Below, piece by piece: positions 43,433 to 52,362 of a DNA stretch of 64,000 nt (the first letter of the stretch is position 1; each line of letters begins with the position of its first letter). This DNA is from Candidatus Hinthialibacter antarcticus (GTDB lineage: Bacteria > Hinthialibacterota > Hinthialibacteria > Hinthialibacterales > Hinthialibacteraceae), in the NCBI GenBank assembly GCA_030765645.1, contig JAVCCE010000045.1, forward strand, positions 43,234 through 107,233, read 5' to 3'. A program made the position numbers and the translations under genes. The notes below the pieces were generated by a model that worked only from the letters and a program-made list of their open reading frames with translations, was not told where the DNA came from and made no database searches.

Positions 43433-43825
43433 ATGTTACCAGTCAACCTTATGGGCGACGCAGCGGCTGCAACAGCCATGGTCGTTCAATCTACAAAAAA
43501 GCCTGAAACCGAATCGTCGGCAAACGCCAACCGGTTCAATCGTGAACTGAGCAATGTTCGCGACGCTTCCCGTCTGACCGTTACTCCGCTTTCTACCATC
43601 TATACTTACAATCCGGTTCGGGCGCACGAAGAGCGCTTGCCAACATTCTGGCGCCGCAAACATCCATCCGATCAACGCGAGCGAGAGCATGAACTGGCGG
43701 ACGGCCCAAAGCCGAGGGCTTATCAGCCGCTATTATTTGATATGCGGACCGACCGTGTTGCGGACGAATATCAGCATGGCCGCCATGCGGAACGCATGGG
43801 TGTGGAAGTTGATATGAGGATTTAA
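43433..43825 (+). CDS. Small hydrophilic protein of unknown function
   Basis: 130 residues, basic and His/Arg-rich in the C-terminal half (EYQHGRHAERMGVEVDMRI), with one mildly hydrophobic Ala/Val patch at the N-terminus (MLPVNLMGDAAAATAMVV). No domain recognised. The ATG at 43433 has a perfectly placed GAGGTGAT site; the frame opens 30 bases earlier. It faces the K+ channel gene convergently with 21 bp between the stops. Confidence 0.6.
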   Translation: MLPVNLMGDAAAATAMVVQSTKKPETESSANANRFNRELSNVRDASRLTVTPLSTIYTYNPVRAHEERLPTFWRRKHPSDQREREHELADGPKPRAYQPLLFDMRTDRVADEYQHGRHAERMGVEVDMRI

Positions 43826-43846
43826 TACAGGTTTTTTCGTAATCAA

Positions 43847-44905
43847 TTATGCGACCAGGGCTGCTGCTTTCGGCAAGTTGTTGACGTCACCAACAACAAC
43901 CAAAGTCATCCCATCTTCGATTTTTGTGTCGAGAGTCGGCGCATAGTGAAACTGTTCTGAGTTGGGCAGTTTAATCGCGACTACGACCATGCCCGCATTT
44001 CGGTTTACATCGAGTTGTTCTAAGGTTTTTCCTTGTGCTTGCGTCCCTTTTGGTATGGGGACTTCTTCCACGCGCAATGTTCGGTCTTTGTCGCGCAGCA
44101 TCTTATCGAGAAAGGTGACGACGGTTGGGCGGATCATTTCTGACGCCATCCGCAAGCCGCCGATCAAAGTTGGCGAGACGACTGAATCCGCCCCGGCGCG
44201 GTTGAGTTTGCTGAGGTGCTGGACATTTAATACTTTGCAGACAATACGGATATTGGGATTAATCTGCTTAGCCGTTACCACTAGTAAGAGGTTATCGCGG
44301 TCATCGGTCAGGCAGGCGATTAGGCCATGCGCTTTGTGAATTCCGGCAGCGTCTAAAATATCATTATCAGAGGCGTCGCCGTCAATCACGGGCGTGTTGG
44401 GGTAAGCCTCCCGCAACTCGTCAATTTTGTCAGGGTCGGCTTCAACCATCACAAACGGACGCTTGGTTTTAAAATATTCATCGGCAATGACCCGCCCCTG
44501 TCGGCCCATTCCGCAGATGATGTCGTGGTCGATGATTTTCTCCATCATCTTTTTGATCCGCCTTTGCCAGAAAAATTGTTTTGCTTCGCCTTCAACAATA
44601 AACGCCGTGCCGGTGGTGACGACAAACAACAACACGCCCATACCGGAGATGGCGTAGAGCCCAGTGAAAATTTGAGCGGCGCTGGTTTCGAGGTGGGTGA
44701 CTTCGCCAAACCCGACAGTGGTTAAAGTGATTGACGCCATAAACCAGGATTCGACCCATGAGTCTTCAGGCGTTCCAAAATACTTAAAGCCGAGGACGCC
44801 GACCAGAAAGACGACCAGCAGAATTCCGACGCCGTCGATTAACCGGCGCCCCCAGATAAAGTGATTGTTGTTAAGAGACGCACTCATCTTAACTGCCAGG
44901 GCCAT
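43847..44905 (-). CDS. Ion-channel protein with TrkA-N/RCK domain
   Basis: 352 residues. Two membrane segments (about 20-43 and 75-100) flank the pore loop SITLTTVGFGEV, a K+ selectivity filter variant (TVGFG). The cytoplasmic RCK part starts with DHDIICGMGRQGRVIADE (Rossmann nucleotide site), followed by VIDGDASDNDILDAAGI, and a TrkA-C domain at the end. It likely forms a ligand-gated potassium channel. Met7 (44887) is an alternative start; neither has a strong ribosome-binding site. It lies downstream of a GT-C-like gene on the same strand, 30 bp apart. Confidence 0.9.
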   Translation of the reverse strand: MALAVKMSASLNNNHFIWGRRLIDGVGILLVVFLVGVLGFKYFGTPEDSWVESWFMASITLTTVGFGEVTHLETSAAQIFTGLYAISGMGVLLFVVTTGTAFIVEGEAKQFFWQRRIKKMMEKIIDHDIICGMGRQGRVIADEYFKTKRPFVMVEADPDKIDELREAYPNTPVIDGDASDNDILDAAGIHKAHGLIACLTDDRDNLLLVVTAKQINPNIRIVCKVLNVQHLSKLNRAGADSVVSPTLIGGLRMASEMIRPTVVTFLDKMLRDKDRTLRVEEVPIPKGTQAQGKTLEQLDVNRNAGMVVVAIKLPNSEQFHYAPTLDTKIEDGMTLVVVGDVNNLPKAAALVA

Positions 44906-44935
44906 AACATCATCAATTCAAAATTCATTCTATTA

Positions 44936-46735
44936 TCATGGTTCATTGACCGCACCGTTGTCAATCAATTTTTTTGGATATCCAAAGTAATAGTTTCCGA
45001 ATTGCTTTATTTCCCGGTCTGTTGGAATGGATTGCGTGGAAAATGTGATATAAGGGCCCGCCGCGTCAGATGCGCGATGGTCGACGATTGCCTGCCACAT
45101 TTCTTCTTTGCTGACTTCGCCCCATCCGCCCGCGTCGGTGCGGCGCCCGGTTTTTACGTTGACGTAATCAGCGAAATGCGGCGGCCCTTCGGGCAGATGA
45201 ACAATGGCGTCAGGCGAAGAGGTTTCGATAACCTCACGGCAGACCGCTTCTTCATCCTCATACATCGGGATATCGCGATTCACGGTTGCGAAGACCGCCA
45301 TGTGCATCATGGTGACGCCGGGAAAGAATGCAGGCTTGATTGAGTCGTTCGGCCCCATCAGGCTCAGGCACGGCAAAGGAACCAACGCGAGCAACGGAAG
45401 TAATACTGCACGGCGGCGGGTGATGGCGCCCTCGGCCCAATGTTTGAAATGAAACGCGGCAAGCGGAGCGAGAAACAATGCGCCGTGCATAAAAAAGCGC
45501 CCGCCGTATTGAAACAGCATCGGCAGGAAACCCAGAATCTGGCTGCGGAACACCTCTGTGCCATGTTTGCGACTGCGAAACCATCCCCAGATGACAAGGC
45601 CGATCATAATTGGATTCAAGATTTGCAACCAACCAAGCCGATTGAGAATCGCATCCAACGTCCAGCCTTGCGGCCCGCCCGAGTGCATCCAATCCGCATT
45701 CGCGTAATAGCGGACGGTCCATGGCAGGGCGATGATTAAGCCGCCTGCGATAACGATCAAAGCGTGTTTCATACAGTCGCGGCGATACAGCCCCAAAACA
45801 AAAAATGCCAGGCACATTAAAACGGGCATCCCCGTATGAAAATAAAATGCAGCGCCGAGTAAAATGGCTCCCCAATAGGGTTTCTTTTTTAGTATGCACA
45901 AAATAATTAGCGGCCAGAGCGATGACGCAATCGAGGCGGGAAGCGCGAGCAAATTGCCAAAGTTATACATAAAATTCATCATCAGGATGATGAGCGACAG
46001 GTACGCCCAGGCAGGGGCCGTTAACTTACGAATCAAAAGCCATGCGGTGAATAACGCAAACGGGTATTGCAGCATTTGCACATTAGAGAATCCGTTTTCA
46101 ACTCGTTCCGGTGAACCCGCAAAAAATGCAATCAATAAATGCAAACCCGGCGGGTAGAGGTGAGGGCGGCCCAAGGGCTGAAATTCCCAATCGTCCCAAT
46201 AGGGAACCGTCCCCTGCGTCAGAATATTTCGCGCCGCAGCCATGTGGTAATAGTTATCGCTGATGCCGGAATATGCCAGCAGGTTTTCTTTTTGGACTGC
46301 GAGCAGTACGAAGACGAATGCGATTAACCCCAGGCTGAATTTATCGAGCGCGTGTTGAAACAAAGGCGCGCTTGGGTCGGTTTGTTGCAGCGGCGTTCGT
46401 AAGGCAAGCGTACGGTCAAGCCATTGAAAGAATGCGATAGCGATATAGACCAGCGCAAATCGCCAGAAGCCTGCAAAGAAGAGAAGCGTTCCAAAAAAGA
46501 AGCAGGGGTAACTGAGTATTCGCGCGGGGACGCGCAGCCAGTTGCGATTGATGGGGCGGTTCCATAGCCATAAGCCGAGAGGCCATAAGCCTGCATTGCA
46601 GGCGATGAACCCAAGCCAGTGCCATCGCGGGCCGACGCAATAAATCGACAACGAACGCAGCCAATCAATCAGCAGCGCCGGGAGTGATGCAATCCATAGA
46701 AGAACAGCCTTTAATTGGTCCATAGTCGTTGTCAT
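44936..46735 (-). CDS. Multi-span membrane protein, GT-C-like glycosyltransferase
   Basis: 599 residues with about ten to twelve membrane spans in the first 450 residues and a soluble C-terminal domain (about 470-599). The SDNYYHMAAARNIL segment after the fourth span and GRPHLYPPGLHLLIAFFAGS contain acidic and polar residues in the positions expected for polyprenyl-phosphate-sugar-dependent GT-C enzymes, but no certain catalytic Asp pair can be named. The C-terminal part (MYEDEEAVCREVIETSSPDAIVHLPEG) is typical of periplasmic domains of such proteins. The gene starts directly after the creatininase stop (no gap), so it is coupled to it. Confidence 0.7.
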   Translation of the reverse strand: MTTTMDQLKAVLLWIASLPALLIDWLRSLSIYCVGPRWHWLGFIACNAGLWPLGLWLWNRPINRNWLRVPARILSYPCFFFGTLLFFAGFWRFALVYIAIAFFQWLDRTLALRTPLQQTDPSAPLFQHALDKFSLGLIAFVFVLLAVQKENLLAYSGISDNYYHMAAARNILTQGTVPYWDDWEFQPLGRPHLYPPGLHLLIAFFAGSPERVENGFSNVQMLQYPFALFTAWLLIRKLTAPAWAYLSLIILMMNFMYNFGNLLALPASIASSLWPLIILCILKKKPYWGAILLGAAFYFHTGMPVLMCLAFFVLGLYRRDCMKHALIVIAGGLIIALPWTVRYYANADWMHSGGPQGWTLDAILNRLGWLQILNPIMIGLVIWGWFRSRKHGTEVFRSQILGFLPMLFQYGGRFFMHGALFLAPLAAFHFKHWAEGAITRRRAVLLPLLALVPLPCLSLMGPNDSIKPAFFPGVTMMHMAVFATVNRDIPMYEDEEAVCREVIETSSPDAIVHLPEGPPHFADYVNVKTGRRTDAGGWGEVSKEEMWQAIVDHRASDAAGPYITFSTQSIPTDREIKQFGNYYFGYPKKLIDNGAVNEP

Positions 46736-47506
46736 CTATTTTTCATACGGAAACGTCTCGTTTATTTCAGCGTCTGAAAGTTCTTTGATATAAGTCCCCA
46801 GGCGCTCTTTGAGAATTTCAAGAACCTGTTTGCCTTTGTCTGCGCTGGCTCTGCTTGGATCGCCGACGCCGGAATTGGTGGTGACAATGTCCCAGGGGCG
46901 GGTGATTTGCACCCAGCCTTGATTGATGGCTTCGAAATTGGATGATTTGACAGCGCCGCTATCGGCTAGTGATACGTCGACCAATTCGGGGAAACAGTGC
47001 ATGGCGATGCTGGTTTCCATTTCGCCCGCGTGGTCGTCGGGGTTTTCGAAAATATCGAAGTAAACATCTTTGACGACAGCGAACCAGTCGATCAGGCTGA
47101 TGAATACGCTGGTATGAGGAAACAATTCGCGCAAAGTGTGTTTGAGGCTGTTGCCGCCGTGCCCGTTTAAGATTACCAGATTATGGACGCCGTGGGTTTC
47201 GAGTGAATTGACCAGGTCGGTAATCAACAGGTCGAGCGTCGATGGGTTGATCGACATCGCCATCGGAAATCCCAACAGGTTGGTGTCAACGCCGTAAGGG
47301 ATGGTCGGCAAAAGCGCGACGTTGGCGCCTTGCTGATGGGCGTATTCACATAGCATGTCGCCCAACAGGCCAACCGTAATGGCGTCCGTTCCATACGGAA
47401 GGTGCAGGTTATGCGGCTCGGTGGCGCCGATGGGCAAAACTGCGACCTCATACGGATGTTCTTTCACAAAACTATATTTTGTTTCTGAGAGTCTCCAGGG
47501 TTTCAT
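46736..47506 (-). CDS. Creatininase-family amidohydrolase
   Basis: 256 residues. The creatininase signature is complete: PIGATEPHNLHLPYGTD at residues 26-41 (Glu, His, Asp metal ligands), LNGHGGN near 115 and DDHAGEMETSIAMH near 158 (His-Glu). These proteins bind two metal ions and hydrolyse cyclic or amide C-N bonds (creatinine, or formamidopyrimidine in ArfB/FAPy-type relatives). Substrate unknown here. GGGAGG site before the ATG at 47506. It stands divergent from the PduS-PduT pair and upstream of the GT-C-like gene. Confidence 0.9.
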   Translation of the reverse strand: MKPWRLSETKYSFVKEHPYEVAVLPIGATEPHNLHLPYGTDAITVGLLGDMLCEYAHQQGANVALLPTIPYGVDTNLLGFPMAMSINPSTLDLLITDLVNSLETHGVHNLVILNGHGGNSLKHTLRELFPHTSVFISLIDWFAVVKDVYFDIFENPDDHAGEMETSIAMHCFPELVDVSLADSGAVKSSNFEAINQGWVQITRPWDIVTTNSGVGDPSRASADKGKQVLEILKERLGTYIKELSDAEINETFPYEK

Positions 47507-47594
47507 TCAACGCCTCCCAAATGTGGTCACTCTTTATAACATATTATGAGAAACAATAGAATCATTACGCGTAGACATAGAATTCAAAGCGCTT

Positions 47595-47623
47595 TTTAAC
47601 AAAAATAGAGTAGATAATTATAA
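47595..47623 (+). promoter_or_regulatory. Sigma70-like promoter of the PduS-PduT pair
   Basis: TTAACA (47595-47600), a 17-base spacer and the consensus TATAAT (47618-47623). This is the best promoter match in the window. Transcription should start near 47630, giving a leader of about 130 bases before the PduS-like gene. Confidence 0.6.
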
Positions 47624-47645
47624 TTAGAGTGTTTGTCAAAAACAT

Positions 47646-47717
47646 GTGCGGTAAGCGCGCCCGTAGAGTTCAGCGATAAATACCGTTACGGAAACGCAAT
47701 CCGCACAGTATTCGGGC
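47646..47717 (+). ncRNA. Candidate structured leader RNA (possible pseudoknot)
   Basis: Within the leader of the PduS-like gene, GTGCGG (47646-47651) pairs with CCGCAC (47701-47706), extended by GCG (47655-47657) with CGC (47695-47697). In addition GCCCG (47659-47663) can pair with CGGGC (47713-47717), which crosses the first stem as in an H-type pseudoknot. A small CCG-TTA-CGG hairpin lies inside. I do not recognise the consensus of any known riboswitch class, including cobalamin. Confidence 0.35.
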
Positions 47718-47762
47718 AACCACTATAAAAGTTTGATAAGCATTTTGTTGACGAGGAAAATA

Positions 47763-49082
47763 ATGACAGCGACAGGTAATTTAACCTGGGTCGGTTCTAT
47801 CCAACAGAACGGCGTAGTCGGAGCAGGCGGCGCGGGGTTTCCATCTTACGCAAAATTAAAAACGCCGGTTGAGTATGTTTTACTCAACGGCGCTGAATGC
47901 GAGCCGCTTCTTCATAAAGACAAAGAATTGATGAAGCGCTTTCCCGATGAAATTGTGGAAGGCCTCAAGCGGGTGCGCGATCATCTGGGCGCATCCGAAG
48001 TCGTGTTGGGCGTGAAGCACAAATATCACGACGTGATTGAACTCTTGGAAGCGCGTTGTGACGACAAGATGCGGGTGTATCACCTCCCCGACGCTTACCC
48101 GGCGGGCGACGAGTTTGTTTTGGTTTATGAAGGAACCGGGCGGGTGATTCCGCCGGGCGGGTTGCCGCTGCATGTTGGCTGCGTGGTGATGAACGTCGAG
48201 ACCATTTTGAACATCGTGCATGACAAGCCGGTCACGACGAAATATCTGACGGTGGCTGGCGCGGTGAATGATCCGAAGACGGTTGAAGTTCCAATCGGCG
48301 TGTCGATTCGCGAAGTGATTGAGGCGTGCGGCGGGGCGTCGGTTGAACCGTACGCGGTGCTGACCGGCGGCGCCATGATGGGCAAACTGCCCGCCAGTCT
48401 GGATGAACCGATTACGAAGACTACGGGCGGACTATTGGTCTTTCCGACTGACCACTCCTTGATTCATAAATACCAACGCACCGAAACCGCGATCAAAGTG
48501 ATCGGGAAATCGGCTTGCGATCAATGTTCTTTTTGTACCGAACTCTGCCCGCGTTATTTGTTGGGGCATCCCATCGAGCCGCATAAGGCCATGCGCGCTT
48601 TGGGATTCAGCCATGAAAAATTAAGCCTGATCGGCGGTTCAATGTTTTGCTGCGAGTGCAACATTTGCAGCCTGATTGCATGTCCCGAAGACCTTGATCC
48701 CAAAAATGTATGCGTGATGAATAAGGTCGAACTGCGGGCCGAATCCTATAAGTACCCGGAAGATGCGCCTAAGCGCGACGTGCATGGAATGCGCGAAGGC
48801 CGCCAGACGCCGATCTCAAGATTGATTCAAAAACTGGGGCTGTCTGAATTCACCAACAAAGGCCCATTGACGGAGATTCCGCTGAACCCGAAATTCGTAA
48901 CGATTCCATTGCGCCAACACATTGGCGCACCCGCGCAGGCGGCGGTGAAGCGCGGCGACCGCGTACGCGTCGGCGATGTGATCGGATCCATTGAAGACGG
49001 TCAATTGGGGTGTCCCGTTCATGCCAGCATGGACGGCGTTGTCCGTGAAGTAAATGAAACGCAAATTATCATTGACGCATAA
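47763..49082 (+). CDS. pduS: PduS/RnfC-like iron-sulfur electron-transfer protein
   Basis: 439 residues. N-terminal glycine-rich NAD/FMN region VVGAGGAGFPSYAKLKTP, then a RnfC-like SLBB part. Two [4Fe-4S] clusters are signalled by CDQCSFCTELCP near 250 and CCECNICSLIACP near 295. PduS is the flavoprotein that reduces cob(III)alamin and delivers electrons to microcompartment enzymes. The gene is followed after 11 bp by a PduT-type shell gene. The ATG at 47763 has a GAGGAAA site. Whether the local substrate is a diol, amine or other aldehyde precursor cannot be told. Confidence 0.88.
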   Translation: MTATGNLTWVGSIQQNGVVGAGGAGFPSYAKLKTPVEYVLLNGAECEPLLHKDKELMKRFPDEIVEGLKRVRDHLGASEVVLGVKHKYHDVIELLEARCDDKMRVYHLPDAYPAGDEFVLVYEGTGRVIPPGGLPLHVGCVVMNVETILNIVHDKPVTTKYLTVAGAVNDPKTVEVPIGVSIREVIEACGGASVEPYAVLTGGAMMGKLPASLDEPITKTTGGLLVFPTDHSLIHKYQRTETAIKVIGKSACDQCSFCTELCPRYLLGHPIEPHKAMRALGFSHEKLSLIGGSMFCCECNICSLIACPEDLDPKNVCVMNKVELRAESYKYPEDAPKRDVHGMREGRQTPISRLIQKLGLSEFTNKGPLTEIPLNPKFVTIPLRQHIGAPAQAAVKRGDRVRVGDVIGSIEDGQLGCPVHASMDGVVREVNETQIIIDA

Positions 49083-49093
49083 GGAACGAATCC

Positions 49094-49648
49094 ATGTCGC
49101 AAGCCATTGGAATGTTAGAACTTTCAAGCATCGGCGTCGGCTTTGAAGCCCAGGACGCCATGTTAAAAGCCTCTTCGGTGAAATTGTTGATCGCACGAAC
49201 GATCTGTTCGGGCAAGTACGCGGTGGTGGTTGGCGGCGAGGTCTCAGACGTGCAAAGCAGTCTGGAAGCGGGCATTGCGCTTTGCAAAGACGCGCTGATC
49301 GACAAACTGTTGATTCCCAATGTGCATCCCAGCGTTTTTCCGGCTGTCTCGAATTCCGTCGAACTCAAAGCCAGCGATTGTGGCGCGATGGGCATCGTCG
49401 AGACTTTCACGGTGTCGTGCATTCTCGAAGCGGCGGACGCAGCCGCCAAAGCGGCGGACGTGACCCTGTTTCGCGTTCATGTCGCGATGGCGATTGGCGG
49501 CAAAGGGTTTCTTCAAATTACCGGCGACGTGTCTTCGGTACGCGCAGCGGTCGCCGAAGCCGCGCAGGTCGCGATTGAACGCGGCGTGTTGGTGAGCAAG
49601 GTGGTCATCCCCAATCCACGCGAAGAGCTGTTTTACGAAACCATATAA
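49094..49648 (+). CDS. pduT: BMC shell protein with two BMC domains, PduT-like
   Basis: 184 residues with tandem BMC domains (about 4-88 and 97-180): AIGMLELSSIGVGFEAQDAM and MGIVETFTVSCILEAADAA. In PduT the trimer's central pore binds a [4Fe-4S] cluster through Cys38, and Cys38 is present here in ARTICSGKY. Such proteins carry electrons across the shell. With PduS directly upstream, the pair forms a redox module. No hexameric shell protein, pentamer or signature enzyme is in the window. Confidence 0.92.
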   Translation: MSQAIGMLELSSIGVGFEAQDAMLKASSVKLLIARTICSGKYAVVVGGEVSDVQSSLEAGIALCKDALIDKLLIPNVHPSVFPAVSNSVELKASDCGAMGIVETFTVSCILEAADAAAKAADVTLFRVHVAMAIGGKGFLQITGDVSSVRAAVAEAAQVAIERGVLVSKVVIPNPREELFYETI

Positions 49649-49752
49649 ATGTAGTATTGCTCATACCCATCAAACGGTTCCGCATCAATGTTCAATTGAT
49701 CGCCAGGTCAATTCTTGTCGGCATAATTTTTGAAATACATAAAGGATGTGTT

Positions 49753-52131
49753 ATGAAAACTACCTCTTTTCTATTCATCGCCATTGTTTTTACTATGCAA
49801 TTTGCTTCCACTGAAACAGTTGAGGTTGGAGAATTCCCTCAGGAAGTCGCGCAAACGTATACCACCAGCAACGGACTGCCTTCAAACCAGATTAACTGCA
49901 TCGCCGTGACCGACGACGGCGTGGTCTATGCCGGGACAGACAAGGGAATTGCAGTTTTTAAGAATGAAAAATGGTCAACATTAACGACTCTAAATATCAT
50001 GATGGAAGGCGACGCCATTGTTCATGCAATTGATATTCGTGAGAACCGGGTCGTTGCAGCAGTGAGAAATAAATTATTCGTATTTCCTGTGAAAGATGCA
50101 GGCAGATTTCTTCCCGATATGTCATTAGAAACTGAAGACTTTTCTGGAATTGCACTGGCGCCCACTGACCAGTTCAGCCCAACTGTTGTTCTGAGCGCAA
50201 ATTACAGTGGATTGTATCAGCATGTAAATGTTACTCGGCGAAGCGAGAACCAGAAATCAAATGTTATTTCGCAAGCCTATGTTTATTCTCTTGCAATAAA
50301 TGATTTGGGGCGTATTGCTTTTGGCGCTGCTGATGGTTTGTATATGAGAACAAAAACAGACAAGCATGCCCAGTTGTTATTTCCCAGTGACTCTCAAGGG
50401 CGGTCGTGGGCGCCGAGGGATGTGCGCGCCGTCGACTTTGATAGAGACGGCAACCTGTGGTTTGCCAGTCCTCAAGGGATAGGCAAGTGGGACGGCGAGT
50501 CCTGGACGCTTTTCGAAGGCAAAGACGGCTTGCCCTATAACGATTTTACCTGCATGGATGCAAGCAATGATGACGTATGGTTCGGTACGCAGAAGGGCGC
50601 CATTTTTTATGACGGCGATGAATTTCATTACCGCCAGGGGCTGCGCTGGTTGCCGGACGATGAAGTCAACGGCGTCGCTGTCGATCAAGACGGCAACGCC
50701 TGGTTCGCTACCAAGGCGGGCGTGGGCGTGATTCGCCGCGTTCCAATGACGCTGGCGCAAAAAGCCGCTTACTATGAGAATGAAGTTGAGCAATACATCA
50801 AACGCACCGAGTACGGCTATCTCTCCGAAGTCCACTTAGCGAAGCCCGGCGACCGCAGCGAGATCATTTATTCCGACAGCGACAACGACGGCCTTTGGAC
50901 CAGCATGTACGGCGCGGGCGAATGTTACGCCTTCGCAGCAACAAAAGACCCCGACGCGAAACGACGCGCACAAGAATCTTTTGAGGCGCTGCGCTTTCTC
51001 AGCGTCGCCCCCGACCAAGGCGTGATAGAACAACAGCCGGGGTACGTTGCGCGTACGGTCTTACCAACCACGGAACCTGACCCCAACAAACGCCACGGGC
51101 ACACCATTGAAGGCCAGCAGGAACACCGCGATAACCAAGATGCGTTGTGGAAGGTCTACACGCCGCGTTGGGTCAAAACCAAAGACGGCAAGTATTGGTA
51201 TAAGACTGATACCAGTTCCGACGAACTCGACGGGCATTACTTTTTCTATCCGCTCTATTACGACCTGGTCGCTGACACAGAGGCCGAAAAAGAGCGCGTA
51301 CGCGAAGTGGTTCGCAATCTGACCGACCACTTGCTGCGTAATAATTTTCGTTTGATCGACCACGACGGCGCGCCCGCCCGCTGGTCAGACTACTCGCCCG
51401 AAGCGCTCAATACCGAACACTATTGGTATAACGAACGCGGTTTGAAATCGCTCAGCATGTTGACGTATCTCGCTGTGGCGGAACATATTACTGGCGACGA
51501 AACATACGGCGCCGCTGCCCGTGAACTGATGGAAAAACACAACTACGACACCAACGCCATGGTGACCAAAATTCAATTCGGGGTCGGGTCGGGCAATCAG
51601 TCAGACGACGAGATGGCGGTCATGTGCTATTACAACTTAATTAAGTACACAAACGACCCCGTCTTGCGCGAAGAAATGGCCTATTCGTTCTATAAATATT
51701 GGATTCTCGAACAGCCGGAGATGAACCCGTTTTTCAACTTCGCCTTCGCCGCCAGCGCGGCGCGGAATCCCCATTATAAAAATCCCTGGGGCGAATACAC
51801 CCTTAAACCGTGGGACGGTTGGTTGGAAGATTCCGTCGCGACGCTGACCGGGTTCCCGCTGGACCGGGTGAACTGGCCGCTGCAAAACAGCCACCGGCTG
51901 GATATCGCGCGGCTTATGCGCCAGGCGGAAGTCGATCCCTACGATGAGCCGGGGCGCGACCGCGGGCTGCGGGTAAACGGTAAGGTATTGCCCATCGAAA
52001 ACCGCCATTTCAACCATTGGAACACCGATCCGTATTCACTGAATTACGGCGGCAACGGGCGCACTCTAGCCAGCGGCGCCGTCTATCTGTTGCCTTATTA
52101 CATGGGGTTGTATTACGAATATATTCAGTAG
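49753..52131 (+). CDS. Secreted propeller plus alpha-helical glycosidase-like protein
   Basis: 792 residues. Signal peptide 1-20 (MKTTSFLFIAIVFTMQFAST). Residues about 30-330 are a two-component-regulator-type propeller (YTTSNGLPSNQINCIAVTDD, LWFASPQGIGKWDGESW, DVWFGTQKGAIFYDGDEF). Residues about 335-792 are mainly helical with aromatic and acidic residues (SDNDGLWTSMYGAGECYAFAA) like an (alpha/alpha)6-barrel glycosidase, with no certain catalytic pair. The ATG at 49753 has an AAAGGATG site; upstream Met codons would bury the signal. It is probably exported and may degrade or sense a polysaccharide. Confidence 0.78.
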   Translation: MKTTSFLFIAIVFTMQFASTETVEVGEFPQEVAQTYTTSNGLPSNQINCIAVTDDGVVYAGTDKGIAVFKNEKWSTLTTLNIMMEGDAIVHAIDIRENRVVAAVRNKLFVFPVKDAGRFLPDMSLETEDFSGIALAPTDQFSPTVVLSANYSGLYQHVNVTRRSENQKSNVISQAYVYSLAINDLGRIAFGAADGLYMRTKTDKHAQLLFPSDSQGRSWAPRDVRAVDFDRDGNLWFASPQGIGKWDGESWTLFEGKDGLPYNDFTCMDASNDDVWFGTQKGAIFYDGDEFHYRQGLRWLPDDEVNGVAVDQDGNAWFATKAGVGVIRRVPMTLAQKAAYYENEVEQYIKRTEYGYLSEVHLAKPGDRSEIIYSDSDNDGLWTSMYGAGECYAFAATKDPDAKRRAQESFEALRFLSVAPDQGVIEQQPGYVARTVLPTTEPDPNKRHGHTIEGQQEHRDNQDALWKVYTPRWVKTKDGKYWYKTDTSSDELDGHYFFYPLYYDLVADTEAEKERVREVVRNLTDHLLRNNFRLIDHDGAPARWSDYSPEALNTEHYWYNERGLKSLSMLTYLAVAEHITGDETYGAAARELMEKHNYDTNAMVTKIQFGVGSGNQSDDEMAVMCYYNLIKYTNDPVLREEMAYSFYKYWILEQPEMNPFFNFAFAASAARNPHYKNPWGEYTLKPWDGWLEDSVATLTGFPLDRVNWPLQNSHRLDIARLMRQAEVDPYDEPGRDRGLRVNGKVLPIENRHFNHWNTDPYSLNYGGNGRTLASGAVYLLPYYMGLYYEYIQ

Positions 52132-52314
52132 ATTGGCGTATGTTCGCATCGCGCACGTGATTCGTAATGTTTATCTATTTGATAGACATCCTTCAATTTG
52201 AAAGTAAGAGTGAGAATGGTTTTCGTTGATGTCAATTCTCGAGTTCTTTTCGTAAGGCTTGTGTCTTGAGTGTCTACGGGTTTGTTTCGGGCGCTCTCGG
52301 GGGAATTGGTACGG

Positions 52315-52341
52315 TGATTGCGCTAAGAGAAAGCGCAATCA
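52315..52341 (+). promoter_or_regulatory. 5' leader hairpin before 52363
   Basis: A 10-bp stem TGATTGCGCT / AGCGCAATCA with a 7-base loop ends 9 bases before the AAGGAGAGAG ribosome-binding site. It may protect the mRNA or bind a protein. Confidence 0.5.
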
Positions 52342-52362
52342 TTTATTTCAAGGAGAGAGATA

